This document shows positions 6,073 to 13,833 of a stretch of 17,821 nucleotides of DNA, one piece after another. Location: positions 1 through 17,821 of the forward strand of contig CAYRWY010000069.1 of NCBI GenBank assembly GCA_964427955.1, written 5' to 3'. The position numbers were made by a program, and so were the translations under genes. The stretch's first letter is position 1. Each line of letters starts with the position of its first letter. The notes beneath the pieces are model-generated. The model saw only the letters and a program-made list of their open reading frames with translations, did not search any database and had not been told where the DNA came from. The DNA is from JACRBK01 sp964427955 (GTDB lineage Bacteria; Chloroflexota; Anaerolineae; Aggregatilineales; Aggregatilineaceae).

Positions 6073-7530
6073 ATGAGAGGGTATCGCCTCTGGCTCGTGA
6101 TAATTCTTGTTGTTGCTGGCGTGTCAATCTGGCTCAGTCTGCCGGACACCAAAAGCATCGATTTGTTGGGCATCAGCCGTACCACCAAGGTGGTGCAGGG
6201 TCTCGACTTGCAAGGCGGCTCGCGTGTGCTCCTCGAAGTCCCCGCAGGCATCAAAGTCACCAGCGACACCATGGATCAGGCCAAGAAAAACGTCGAGCGG
6301 CGTGTGAACGGCCTGGGCGTCTCTGAGGCGGTCGTACAGCGTCAGGGCGACCGGCGGATCATCGTGGAACTGCCCGGAGTCAAAGAGCAGTCCGTTGCGT
6401 TCGATTCGGTCAAGTCCACCGGTATGCTCGAATTCGTGGACTTCTCGATGGTCAGCGGACAGTCGATTGCCGAAGGTTCGTGCATCCTGACCACCGACCA
6501 GGTCAAACTGGCCGAAGCCCGCCTGGCTCCTGGCGAGACCCCCCTGGCATATACCGACTATACCTGTCCCGCCACGACGGCAGACGGCCAGCCCGAAGCG
6601 GCCCTGTTGAACAACGGCCAGCCGTACACGACCATCATGACCGGCGCGGGCCTGTCCGATGCGGCTGCCGTCACCCAAGGAACAATTGGCGTGCAGTGGT
6701 CCGTGAACTTCGCGATCAAGAAGGGCGGCGACCGCGTGAGCGATTTCATCACGTATGTCGCGAACAGCGCCAACAAGCCGATGGCGATTGTGCTCGACGG
6801 GCGGCTGCTCTCCTACCCCACCATCCAGCAGGGGCTGGCCGACAGTGCCAGCGCCGGCACGATGGACGGCGGGATCATCACCGGCAATTTCACGCACAAC
6901 GAAGCGAAAATCCTGGCCGCGCAGCTCAAATACGGTGCGCTGCCCGTGCCGCTGAATATTATCGCGTTCGACACGATTGGCCCGTCGCTGGGTAAGATTT
7001 CGGTGGATCGCTCGATCCGGGCCGGGATCATCGGCGTCGCGACCGTGATGTGCTTCATGCTGATCTACTACCGCGCCGCAGGTGTACCGGCGGACCTGGC
7101 GCTGCTGCTGTTCGCGGCGATCAATTTTGCGCTATATAAGACCATCCCTGTGACGCTCAGCCTGCCCGCCATCACTGGCTTCCTGATCTCCATCGGCACG
7201 GCAGTAGACGGTAACATCCTGATCTTCGAGCGCATGAAGGAAGAACTGCGCGGCGGACGAACAATGGATCGGGCCATCGAGGCCGGGTTCGACCGGGCAT
7301 GGACGTCCATCCGCGACTCGAACCTTTCGACGATCATCATCTGCATCATTCTGTACTTTTTCGGAAATGCCTTCGGGGCCAGTGCCGTTCAGGGTTTCGC
7401 AGTCACTCTGGCACTGGGTCTGATCGTCAACCTGTTCACCGCGGTCATCGCTACCCGGACGTTCTTGCACACGTTGGTGCTGATCGTTGGCGATCAACTG
7501 CGGGCGCATCCCCGGCTGCTCGGCGTCTAA
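6073..7530 (+). CDS. secD: Protein translocase subunit SecD
   Basis: A 485-residue RND-superfamily membrane protein that, with SecF, assists the SecYEG translocon and uses the proton gradient to pull exported proteins to the outside. The first transmembrane segment (about residues 6-23) is followed by the SecD motif GLDLQGGSRVLLEV, then a large extracytoplasmic domain (about 30-310). The final half holds five more transmembrane segments, including the hallmark GTAVDGNILIFERMKEELR (canonical AVDANVLIFER; the Ala-to-Gly change is mild). Length is normal to slightly short. GAGAGGA stands about eight bases before the ATG. It is followed 24 bases later by secF, as usual. Confidence 0.97.
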   Translation: MRGYRLWLVIILVVAGVSIWLSLPDTKSIDLLGISRTTKVVQGLDLQGGSRVLLEVPAGIKVTSDTMDQAKKNVERRVNGLGVSEAVVQRQGDRRIIVELPGVKEQSVAFDSVKSTGMLEFVDFSMVSGQSIAEGSCILTTDQVKLAEARLAPGETPLAYTDYTCPATTADGQPEAALLNNGQPYTTIMTGAGLSDAAAVTQGTIGVQWSVNFAIKKGGDRVSDFITYVANSANKPMAIVLDGRLLSYPTIQQGLADSASAGTMDGGIITGNFTHNEAKILAAQLKYGALPVPLNIIAFDTIGPSLGKISVDRSIRAGIIGVATVMCFMLIYYRAAGVPADLALLLFAAINFALYKTIPVTLSLPAITGFLISIGTAVDGNILIFERMKEELRGGRTMDRAIEAGFDRAWTSIRDSNLSTIIICIILYFFGNAFGASAVQGFAVTLALGLIVNLFTAVIATRTFLHTLVLIVGDQLRAHPRLLGV

Positions 7531-7554
7531 TCACCGAAAAAGGAGAAGATGGTC

Positions 7555-8595
7555 ATGTTTCTATTCAGCTTCGCACAACGCCGCAAATACTACTACCTGT
7601 TCTCACTGTCGGTGATCATTCCGGGCATCATCGCCATGATCATTTCGACGGCCAAATACAACAGCCCGGTCCGGTTGAGCATCGACTTCACCGGCGGTAC
7701 GCTGATGGAAGTCTCGTTCGTCAACAAGCTGAGCGAGCAGCAAGTGCGTGACACCCTGGACGCCTACGGCCTGAAAGACTACGTCGTGCAGCGCCTCCAG
7801 CCGATCAAGTCCACGGACGTCAATTCCAAGTTTGCCGACGCGGGCAGCCGCTGGCAGATCCGCATGGAAGAGACCGAGAACCTGGAAGACTTGAAGGCAT
7901 TCATGCAGGACCCGGCGCACCTGGGGCCGTTCTGGTCGGACAAGACGGAAGAAGAAGATCCGCTGCGCGAATCGGCGCTGACGACCAGCAGTGTCTCGGC
8001 GACCGTCGGGAAGGAAGTCACCCGCGCGGCCTTCGTCGCCACGATGGCAGTCGCCGTGATCATCCTGTTCTTCATCCTCTGGGCGTTCCGCCAGGTCCCG
8101 CACGCGATCCGCTATGGGGCGTGCGCCGTGATCGCCATGTTCCACGATATTTTGGTCACGATGGGCGTGATGGCGATCCTCGGCCTGCTGTTCAACTGGC
8201 AAGCCAATGCGCTGTTCCTGACCGCCGTGCTGACCGTCGTCGGTTACTCGGTGCAGGATACCATCGTCATGTTCGACCGCATCCGCGAAAACATGCCCAA
8301 ATATCGCGGCGACGAATTTGAAATTGTCGTGAACCGCAGCGTGCTGGAAACGGTGCACCGGTCGCTGGCCACGCAGTTGAACTCCGTGTTCGTGATGTTC
8401 GCCATCCTGCTGTTCGGCGGCGAAACCATCCGCCAGTTCATCGGCATCCTGCTGATCGGCCTGCTGAGCGGTACCTATTCCTCGATCTTCAACGCGGTGC
8501 CGCTGCTGGTCTCGTGGGAAAAGGGCGAACTGCCCTTCGTCAACCGCGAAGGCCGCCGCAAGCGCAAAGAAGCACAACAGGCCGCACTGTCGTAA
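7555..8595 (+). CDS. secF: Protein translocase subunit SecF
   Basis: A 346-residue partner of SecD with six transmembrane segments. The first (about residues 12-30) leads to the motif IDFTGGTLMEVSF. A periplasmic-type domain follows (about 45-155), then five segments carrying the SecF signature GYSVQDTIVMFDRIREN. The start at 7555 is preferred because AAGGAG (7540-7545) lies nine bases upstream; the in-frame ATG at 7549 would leave only three bases. The C-terminal tail is basic (RKRKE), as expected for the cytoplasmic end. It is co-transcribed with secD, and the strong terminator at 8622-8660 closes the operon. Confidence 0.97.
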   Translation: MFLFSFAQRRKYYYLFSLSVIIPGIIAMIISTAKYNSPVRLSIDFTGGTLMEVSFVNKLSEQQVRDTLDAYGLKDYVVQRLQPIKSTDVNSKFADAGSRWQIRMEETENLEDLKAFMQDPAHLGPFWSDKTEEEDPLRESALTTSSVSATVGKEVTRAAFVATMAVAVIILFFILWAFRQVPHAIRYGACAVIAMFHDILVTMGVMAILGLLFNWQANALFLTAVLTVVGYSVQDTIVMFDRIRENMPKYRGDEFEIVVNRSVLETVHRSLATQLNSVFVMFAILLFGGETIRQFIGILLIGLLSGTYSSIFNAVPLLVSWEKGELPFVNREGRRKRKEAQQAALS

Positions 8596-8621
8596 TCCCG
8601 CGACTCGCGTAAAAAACAATT

Positions 8622-8660
8622 AAAAGTCTTAGCGGAAAATTTAAAGCCGCTAAGACTTTT
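8622..8660. terminator. Strong terminator after secDF
   Basis: AAAAGTCTTAGCGG (8622-8635) pairs with CCGCTAAGACTTTT (8647-8660): a perfect 14-bp stem, 11-base loop, with A-rich sequence before and T-rich sequence within and after the right arm. This is a classic factor-independent form that could work on either strand. Confidence 0.9.
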
Positions 8661-8676
8661 CGTTTAAGTTTCTGAC

Positions 8677-8711
8677 CTAAGCTGTCTAGCGTTGGATACG
8701 CTGGCTAAGCT
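8677..8711. promoter_or_regulatory. Repeat-containing leader of the alkaline phosphatase gene
   Basis: Two identical CTAAGCT heptamers (8677-8683 and 8705-8711) flank an inverted pair AGCGT/ACGCT (8688-8692 with 8698-8702). Their place just before an alkaline phosphatase gene suggests a control site, for instance for a phosphate-response regulator, but the sequence does not match the E. coli or Bacillus Pho box and no convincing promoter boxes were found. Confidence 0.3.
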
Positions 8712-8726
8712 ACGAAAGGAAAGGTC

Positions 8727-10148
8727 ATGAAACTCCGTCACTTGCTGCATGTCAGCCTGGTTTTGCTCGTTGTTTTGACGCTTACCGCCCCACTGACCCT
8801 GTCGGCTCACGCCGACAATCCCAAACCGGCAGTCAAAAGTGTGATTTTGCTGATTGGCGATGGTATGGGCATCAACCAGACCCGGATCGCCGCCATCTAC
8901 GCCCGTGACGTTCTGGGAATAGACCCGGCCATCGACACCATCCAGACGCGCGGCCTGATGACCACGTATTCGGCAGACTCCGAAATCACCGACTCGTCTT
9001 CCGCCGCCACCGCCATGTACAGCGGCTACAAAATCAACAATGGCGTGGTCAACATCCTGCCTGACCCCGACGGGCGCTGGACCTACACCATCGGCCAGGC
9101 CGCGCACGACGCGGGCAAGGCCGTCGGCGTCGTGACCACCACGCGCGTCACTCACGCCACCCCCGCCGCCGTGTATGCGCACGTCATCGACCGGGACGAC
9201 GAGAACCTGATCGCCGAGCAGATGGTCGAATTCGGACCGGAAGTCGCCCTGGCGGGGGGTTGGCGTCACTTCGTCCCGCAGTCCACTGACGGATCGAAGC
9301 GCGAAGACGACCGCGATCTCCTCAAGGAAATGCAGACGGCAGGGTATACCGAAGTGACCAATGCGCAAGAATTGGAAGCCGTCGATACGGAAAGCACCGA
9401 TCACCTGGTCGGGCTGTTCACGAAGTCGCACATGGCCTACGAAATCGACCGCGAAAACGAAAGCCTCGACCAACCGTCCCTGGAAGAAATGACCCGCGCG
9501 GCGCTCAACGTGCTCGACAACAATCTTGAAGGGTTCTTCCTGATGGTCGAGGGAGGCCGCATCGACCATGCCGCCCACGCGCACGATGCGATCAGCGTGA
9601 TTTACGACACCCTGGCCTTCGACGCTGCCGTGAAAGCGGCCCTGGAGTATCAGAGCGCCCACCCCGACGTGCTGGTGATCGTTACCGCCGATCATGAAAC
9701 CGGCGGGCTGGGCCTGGGGCGCGACAACAATTACTTTACCAACATTGCCGCCCTGCAAACGTTCACGTGCAGCATGGAAGACCGGATCGCCACCTTCAAG
9801 GCCGATGAAATCCTCGACAAAGCCCATGCCTGCGGCTTCAGCCTGACCGACGAACAGACCGCCCTCCTGAGCCAGTATCCTGCCGAAAGCGCGATGGCCG
9901 ATATCACCGGCGCAGCCGCCGACGCTTACGGCGCGTATTCCTGGGGACACGCCGTCCTGAGCGAAATTGAAAGCGAAGTGGGCGGCATCAACTGGACGAC
10001 CTGGGCCCACACCGCCCAGCCCATCATCGTCTACGCCAGCGGCCCCGCCGAAGGCATGTTCAGCGGCAGCCTGGATAACACCGACCTGGCCGAGCGCATG
10101 GCGCTGGCCCTCGGCGTCGAACTGCTCGAACCCTACACCCCGCAATAA
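8727..10148 (+). CDS. Exported PhoA-type alkaline phosphatase
   Basis: A 473-residue member of the alkaline phosphatase superfamily (PhoA type). A Sec signal peptide with a hydrophobic core and AHA cleavage site (after residue 29) sends it out of the cytoplasm. Metal-site and catalytic elements appear in order: GDGMG with Asp45; TDSSSAATAM, where Ser90 follows Asp89 and matches the phosphorylated serine of E. coli PhoA; THATPAAVYAH; MVEGGRIDHAAH with the Glu-Asp-His metal ligands; VTADHETGG; and a late WAHTAQPIIVYASGP. It hydrolyses phosphomonoesters outside the cell to free phosphate. AAAGGA precedes the ATG. It stands alone between two terminators, so it forms a one-gene transcript. Histidine-rich positions near the metal site differ from E. 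coli PhoA, as in many non-enteric enzymes. Confidence 0.95.
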   Translation: MKLRHLLHVSLVLLVVLTLTAPLTLSAHADNPKPAVKSVILLIGDGMGINQTRIAAIYARDVLGIDPAIDTIQTRGLMTTYSADSEITDSSSAATAMYSGYKINNGVVNILPDPDGRWTYTIGQAAHDAGKAVGVVTTTRVTHATPAAVYAHVIDRDDENLIAEQMVEFGPEVALAGGWRHFVPQSTDGSKREDDRDLLKEMQTAGYTEVTNAQELEAVDTESTDHLVGLFTKSHMAYEIDRENESLDQPSLEEMTRAALNVLDNNLEGFFLMVEGGRIDHAAHAHDAISVIYDTLAFDAAVKAALEYQSAHPDVLVIVTADHETGGLGLGRDNNYFTNIAALQTFTCSMEDRIATFKADEILDKAHACGFSLTDEQTALLSQYPAESAMADITGAAADAYGAYSWGHAVLSEIESEVGGINWTTWAHTAQPIIVYASGPAEGMFSGSLDNTDLAERMALALGVELLEPYTPQ

Positions 10149-10170
10149 TCTTCCCCACTCGCCACGCCAA

Positions 10171-10207
10171 CCTCATTCCCTTCGCGATCATCGAGAAGGG
10201 AATGAGG
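10171..10207. terminator. Bidirectional hairpin between convergent alkaline phosphatase and mutL genes
   Basis: CCTCATTCCCTTC (10171-10183) pairs perfectly over 13 bp with GAAGGGAATGAGG (10195-10207) around an 11-base loop. It lies between the ends of two converging genes. There is no T-run on either side, so its strength is uncertain, but position and stability fit a shared transcription end. Confidence 0.6.
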
Positions 10208-10210
10208 GAC

Positions 10211-12016
10211 TTATTCCCGGCCAAACTGGCGGGCGAGGTCTTCGCCGGTGATGTGCAGCATGGTCGGGCGGCCATGCGGACAGGTGCGCGGCGATTCGCA
10301 CCGCTCCAACTGCTGGATGAGGCCCTGCATCTCCTCGAAGCTCAGGGTTTGTCCGGCCTTGACCGCCGCCGCCTTGCACACCCGGCGGATCAGCTTCTCT
10401 TCCAGGGTGACCCCGCCCGGCTCGTTGCCGCTTTCGAGATCGTCAGCGATGCCGCGCAAAACGTCCTGCGGCTCCTGATCGGCCAGCAGCGCCGGGATGG
10501 CCCGCACGCGGAAGGTGCTGCCGCCAAAGAGTTCGAGATCGAAGCCGAGCGCGCGCAGCAGATCCAGGTTCTCTTCGACCAACGGCCCGACGCCGGGCGC
10601 AAACTCGACGGTCGTCACCGGCAGGGTATGCTGCACCAGCGGTTCCTGGGCGGCCTGCTGCGCCATGAACTGCTCGTACAGGATGCGCTCGTGCGCGGCG
10701 TGCTGGTCGATCAAATACACCCCGGCGGGGCCTTCGGCGACGATATAGGTCGCCCCCACCTGCCCTACCACACGCAGCATGGGCAGCGTGCGCGGGCGCA
10801 ATGGACGGCCCGGTCCGGCGGGGATCGCCGTCGAGTCTACCCGCTCCGGCAGGTGCGTCACGTCGGGGCGCTGCTGGCCGTAGCGGCCCGGCACCATCGC
10901 GTCCAGCTCCATGCGTAACTGCTGTTCGCCGGGAATCACCGGGCGCGGCGGGACGTCGGGGCTGTAGGACTGCGCCGTCCCCCAGCTTTCCGGCTGGGAA
11001 GGCGGGATGGGCGCCTGATCGACCACGGCCCGGCGCACGGCGCGCTGCACCGCCGCGAACACCGCATCCGGCGCGCGGAAGCGGACTTCGGCCTTGGTGG
11101 GATGGACGTTCACGTCCACTTCTTCGGGCGGCAGCGTGATCATCAGCACGGCCATCGGATAACGCCCGACCGGCATCAGGGTATGGTACGCCTGGACGAC
11201 GGCATAGGTCAGGCTTTGATCGCTGATCGCCCGCCCGTTGACAAACAGAATGATCTGCCCCCGGTTGGAGCGGTTCAGGCTCGGCGCGGAGGTGTAGCCG
11301 TAGACTTCGATGGGCGGCAGATCGGGCCGGGTGGAGGGCACGGACCCGACTTCGATCAACTCGCGGAAAGTCTCCAGGTCGAAGGCCTCGACCAGCACGT
11401 CGGCCAGATCGCCGCTGCCGGTGCTATGAAACTGCTCGCGGCCCTCGTGCACGAGGCGGAAACGCACGGCAGGATAGGCCATCGCGTACTGGGTGATCAG
11501 TTGCAGGATGTGGCGGCGCTCGGTGCTCTCGGATTTGAGGAATTTGAGCCGGGCGGGTGTGTTGTAGAACAGGTTCTCGACGGCGATCACAGTGCCCACC
11601 GGCGCCCCCACCGGGTGCTCGTACAGCAGCGATCCGCCCTCGATCTGAAGCTCGATCCCGACCTGCCCGGCGTGATGGCGGGTGACCATCGTCACGCGGC
11701 TGACGGCGGCAACGCTCGCCAGCGCCTCACCGCGAAAGCCCAGCGTGCGGATGTGGTCGAGATCGTCCACCGTGCGCAGCTTGCTGGTGGCGTGGCGGGC
11801 GAAGGCCAGCGCGGCCTCCGCCGCCGGAATGCCCGATCCGTCGTCGCTGATCCGGATCAGCCGCCGTCCGCCGTACTCGATCTCGACCGAGATGGCCGTC
11901 GATCCGGCGTCGAGCGCGTTTTCGAGCAGTTCCTTGACCACCGAGGCGGGACGCTCGATCACTTCGCCCGCCGCGATCTGAGCCGCGACTGATTCGGGTA
12001 AGACCTGGATGGGCAT
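10211..12016 (-). CDS. mutL: DNA mismatch repair protein MutL
   Basis: A 601-residue MutL. The N-terminal GHKL ATPase carries its motifs in order: LLENALDAGST with the catalytic-site Glu/Asn region near residue 32-40, DDGSGIP, RHATSKL, GFRGEALASVAAVS. The C-terminal dimerisation domain has DQHAAHERILYE (437-448), which fits the DQHA-x2-E-x4-E metal motif of endonuclease-type MutL. ACKAAAVK (about 546-553) and CPHGRP (579-584) complete the zinc/nuclease site. The protein should therefore nick DNA itself, as in bacteria lacking MutH. The start at 12016 is set by GAGGA eight bases upstream and the conserved MPIQVLPESVAAQIAAGEVIERP opening; the open extension to 12364 is only a shadow of the upstream kinase gene. 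mutS is not in the window. Confidence 0.97.
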   Translation of the reverse strand: MPIQVLPESVAAQIAAGEVIERPASVVKELLENALDAGSTAISVEIEYGGRRLIRISDDGSGIPAAEAALAFARHATSKLRTVDDLDHIRTLGFRGEALASVAAVSRVTMVTRHHAGQVGIELQIEGGSLLYEHPVGAPVGTVIAVENLFYNTPARLKFLKSESTERRHILQLITQYAMAYPAVRFRLVHEGREQFHSTGSGDLADVLVEAFDLETFRELIEVGSVPSTRPDLPPIEVYGYTSAPSLNRSNRGQIILFVNGRAISDQSLTYAVVQAYHTLMPVGRYPMAVLMITLPPEEVDVNVHPTKAEVRFRAPDAVFAAVQRAVRRAVVDQAPIPPSQPESWGTAQSYSPDVPPRPVIPGEQQLRMELDAMVPGRYGQQRPDVTHLPERVDSTAIPAGPGRPLRPRTLPMLRVVGQVGATYIVAEGPAGVYLIDQHAAHERILYEQFMAQQAAQEPLVQHTLPVTTVEFAPGVGPLVEENLDLLRALGFDLELFGGSTFRVRAIPALLADQEPQDVLRGIADDLESGNEPGGVTLEEKLIRRVCKAAAVKAGQTLSFEEMQGLIQQLERCESPRTCPHGRPTMLHITGEDLARQFGRE

Positions 12017-12034
12017 GGGATCAATCCTCGCAGA

Positions 12035-12059
12035 GAAAACAAACCCCGGCGAACCGGGG
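12035..12059 (-). terminator. Terminator-like hairpin between the kinase gene and mutL
   Basis: Read on the minus strand: CCCCGG-TTCG-CCGGGG followed by TTTGTTTTC, a compact GC stem with a four-base loop and T-run. It follows the kinase stop codon and ends only about six bases before the mutL ribosome-binding site, so mutL must rely on readthrough or on a promoter upstream of the hairpin. Confidence 0.75.
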
Positions 12060-12063
12060 AGTG

Positions 12064-12090
12064 AGAGGGCGCAGCAAGCGGCGCCCCTAC
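12064..12090. repeat. Short hairpin repeat, family II copy
   Basis: GGGCGC (12067-12072) pairs with GCGCCC (12081-12086), followed by CTAC. The GGGCG...CGCCCCTAC form matches the right-hand hairpin of the element at 15153-15206. It sits between the kinase stop and the terminator-like hairpin. Confidence 0.45.
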
Positions 12091-12107
12091 AAGAACCGCC
12101 TGAGAAT

Positions 12108-13652
12108 TCAGTCTGACGCGCCAGGCTGGCCGCCGACCAGATTCGCACCTTCGAGCGGAATCGAGATGAAAAACGTGCTGCCCTGGCCCTCGGAGCTTTC
12201 GACCCAGGCGTCGCCGCCGTGCCGCTGGGCGACGTTCTTGACGATGAACAGGCCCAGGCCGCTGCCTTTGAGACGCTTCCATTCCTTGCGGAAGATGCGG
12301 ACGTTGCGGCGGAACAGCTTCTTCTGATCTTCGGCGCTGATGCCCAACCCGTCGTCCTTGACACGGAAGACCAGCACCCTGCCGTCGATCTTCAGCTCGA
12401 CATCGACGCGGCGGCCATCCGGCGTGTATTTGACGGCGTTTTCGACCAGGTTGGTGAAGGCGCTGGTCAGCATCGCCCGGTCCACATTCAGGATCGGGAC
12501 GGCCTCGGCGCAGGTATGGGTGAAGGTCAGGTTCTTTTTCGCTGCCGGTTCGGTCAGGCTGCTGATCACTTTGTTGAAGATCTCGATGATGTCGCTGGGT
12601 TCGCGCGCGAGCTGGTAGGTGCCGGTGACCGGATCGAGCTTGCCCGCTTCGAGAATCTTCTCGACCATGTCGGACATCTGCCCGACGCCCGCCGTGGTCT
12701 TTTCGATGAAATCGCGCTGCTTGTCGTTCAACTCGCCAACCATACCCATCATGTCCAGGTAGCCCTTCATGAAGGTTAGCGGCGAGCGCATGTCGTGCGA
12801 GACGGTGCTGAGGAATTCGGACATGTTGTCGTTCAGGCGCTTGAAGTGCGAAATGTCGCGCAGGACCAGCACCCAGCCGGTCATCTCGCCGTCTTCGGTC
12901 CGCACGTCCGAAATACGCGGCGCGTAGATCCGGCCATTTTCGGCGGTGTATTCGAGCAGAGTCTCCGGCTGCGTCCCATTTTCGGCGCGGAGCAGCCCGA
13001 TCAGATCGGCCATCTGGCCCAACTGATCCAACGGCTGGCCGATGTCAAACTGGCCCAGCGTTGGGAACAGATCGTGAGCCGCCGGGTTGGCAAGCTGCAA
13101 ATGCAGATCACGATCCACGACCAGCACCGGGTCCGGCGTGCTGGTCAACACCGCCGCCAGCCACTCGCGGCGCTTGCGGGCGGTCGTGAAGGAGCGGGAG
13201 TTGGTGATCGCGATGGCCGCCTGCCCGCCCAGGATGGACAGGAAGGTCTTTTCGACATCCTCCAAGACGCGCGGGGCACGAAAGAACAGGCACAGCGCCG
13301 CGTCGTGCGCCACCAGGGGCACCGCGATCAGGGTCACGACGTCCGCGGGAAGGAAGGACAGATCGGCGTCCGATTCGCCGCGGGTGAGGGCGATGTCACC
13401 TTTTTCCGCCACCCAGGCCACTACCTGGGCATCGACGGACCCATCGACCAACAACCCTGCCGCATATACGTGCCACTGTTTATCGGTTCCCACCACTAAC
13501 AGCCGCACGCCGTCGGGCTTGATGGCGCGTTGGATGCCGTCCAGGATGTGCGGGATGATCTCGCTCAGCCCCATGCTTCCGGCGATCTGGCGCGTGACAT
13601 TGAGTAACACCTGCTGTTGTTCGATCAGTTGAGCTTGCAGCTCTTGCGACAT
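12108..13652 (-). CDS. Soluble GAF-PAS sensor histidine kinase
   Basis: A 514-residue kinase without transmembrane segments. Order: a short N-terminal helix, a GAF-like domain (about 20-155), a PAS-like domain (about 160-272, with PDPVLVVDRDLHLQLANPAA), and a HisKA dimerisation/phosphoacceptor domain with FLSTVSHDMRSPL (His286). The HATPase domain has the N box NLVENAVKYTP (401-411), G1 DDGLGI (433-438) and G2 KGSGLGL (462-468). It should sense a cytoplasmic signal and phosphorylate a receiver. The divergent gene at 13834 encodes a receiver-ATPase fusion with an intact phosphoacceptor and is the obvious candidate partner. A near-consensus promoter with a perfect TATAAT box is upstream. The ligand is unknown. 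Confidence 0.93.
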   Translation of the reverse strand: MSQELQAQLIEQQQVLLNVTRQIAGSMGLSEIIPHILDGIQRAIKPDGVRLLVVGTDKQWHVYAAGLLVDGSVDAQVVAWVAEKGDIALTRGESDADLSFLPADVVTLIAVPLVAHDAALCLFFRAPRVLEDVEKTFLSILGGQAAIAITNSRSFTTARKRREWLAAVLTSTPDPVLVVDRDLHLQLANPAAHDLFPTLGQFDIGQPLDQLGQMADLIGLLRAENGTQPETLLEYTAENGRIYAPRISDVRTEDGEMTGWVLVLRDISHFKRLNDNMSEFLSTVSHDMRSPLTFMKGYLDMMGMVGELNDKQRDFIEKTTAGVGQMSDMVEKILEAGKLDPVTGTYQLAREPSDIIEIFNKVISSLTEPAAKKNLTFTHTCAEAVPILNVDRAMLTSAFTNLVENAVKYTPDGRRVDVELKIDGRVLVFRVKDDGLGISAEDQKKLFRRNVRIFRKEWKRLKGSGLGLFIVKNVAQRHGGDAWVESSEGQGSTFFISIPLEGANLVGGQPGASD

Positions 13653-13706
13653 GTTGGTCTACCCTGTCTACCATCTTGCCCTGCCCCTGGCAGGCGATCC
13701 AGGCGA

Positions 13707-13735
13707 ATTATAGCATTACGCCCCAGCACAGGCAA
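13707..13735 (-). promoter_or_regulatory. Promoter of the GAF-PAS kinase gene
   Basis: On the minus strand: TTGCCT (13730-13735), 17 bp, TATAAT (13707-13712). The -10 box is perfect. RNA would start near 13700, about 48 bases before the kinase ATG. Confidence 0.7.
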
Positions 13736-13741
13736 TCGACC

Positions 13742-13770
13742 GGCGGCGACCCCGTTTGCGCCGCCTTTTT
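13742..13770 (+). terminator. Terminator-like hairpin between divergent promoters
   Basis: GGCGGCG (13742-13748) pairs with CGCCGCC (13759-13765) and is followed directly by TTTTT. It has the form of a plus-strand terminator, yet no plus-strand gene lies upstream. It overlaps the -35 side of the candidate promoter of the next gene and may stop antisense transcripts of the kinase gene from entering the receiver-ATPase gene. Confidence 0.5.
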
Positions 13771-13784
13771 ATCCGTGTTACACT
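13756..13784 (+). promoter_or_regulatory. Candidate promoter of the receiver-ATPase gene
   Basis: TTGCGC (13756-13761), 17 bp, TACACT (13779-13784), with TG one base before the -10 box (extended -10 form, TGtTACACT). The leader would be about 43 bases. The -35 box is weak. Confidence 0.45.
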
Positions 13785-13833
13785 GACCTGCGTAGGCGCT
13801 TGGGACTTTGTTAACCATCCAGGGTGACGCAGC

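Noticed and set aside
7603..8619. A 338-codon minus-strand open frame opposite secF
   Set aside because: Antisense shadow of a certain gene; its composition (Gln, Asp, His, Arg, Val) is low-complexity and it crosses no conserved motif.
8664..10145. A 493-codon open frame on the minus strand, opposite the alkaline phosphatase gene
   Set aside because: It mirrors the whole sense gene, lacks any recognisable domain and has the His/Gly/Arg/Val-rich composition of antisense frames in GC-rich DNA.
12017..12364. N-terminal extension of MutL by 116 residues
   Set aside because: MutL homologues start at MPIQVLP, a GAGGA site lies eight bases upstream, and the extension is a Ser/Arg/Ala-rich shadow of the kinase gene.
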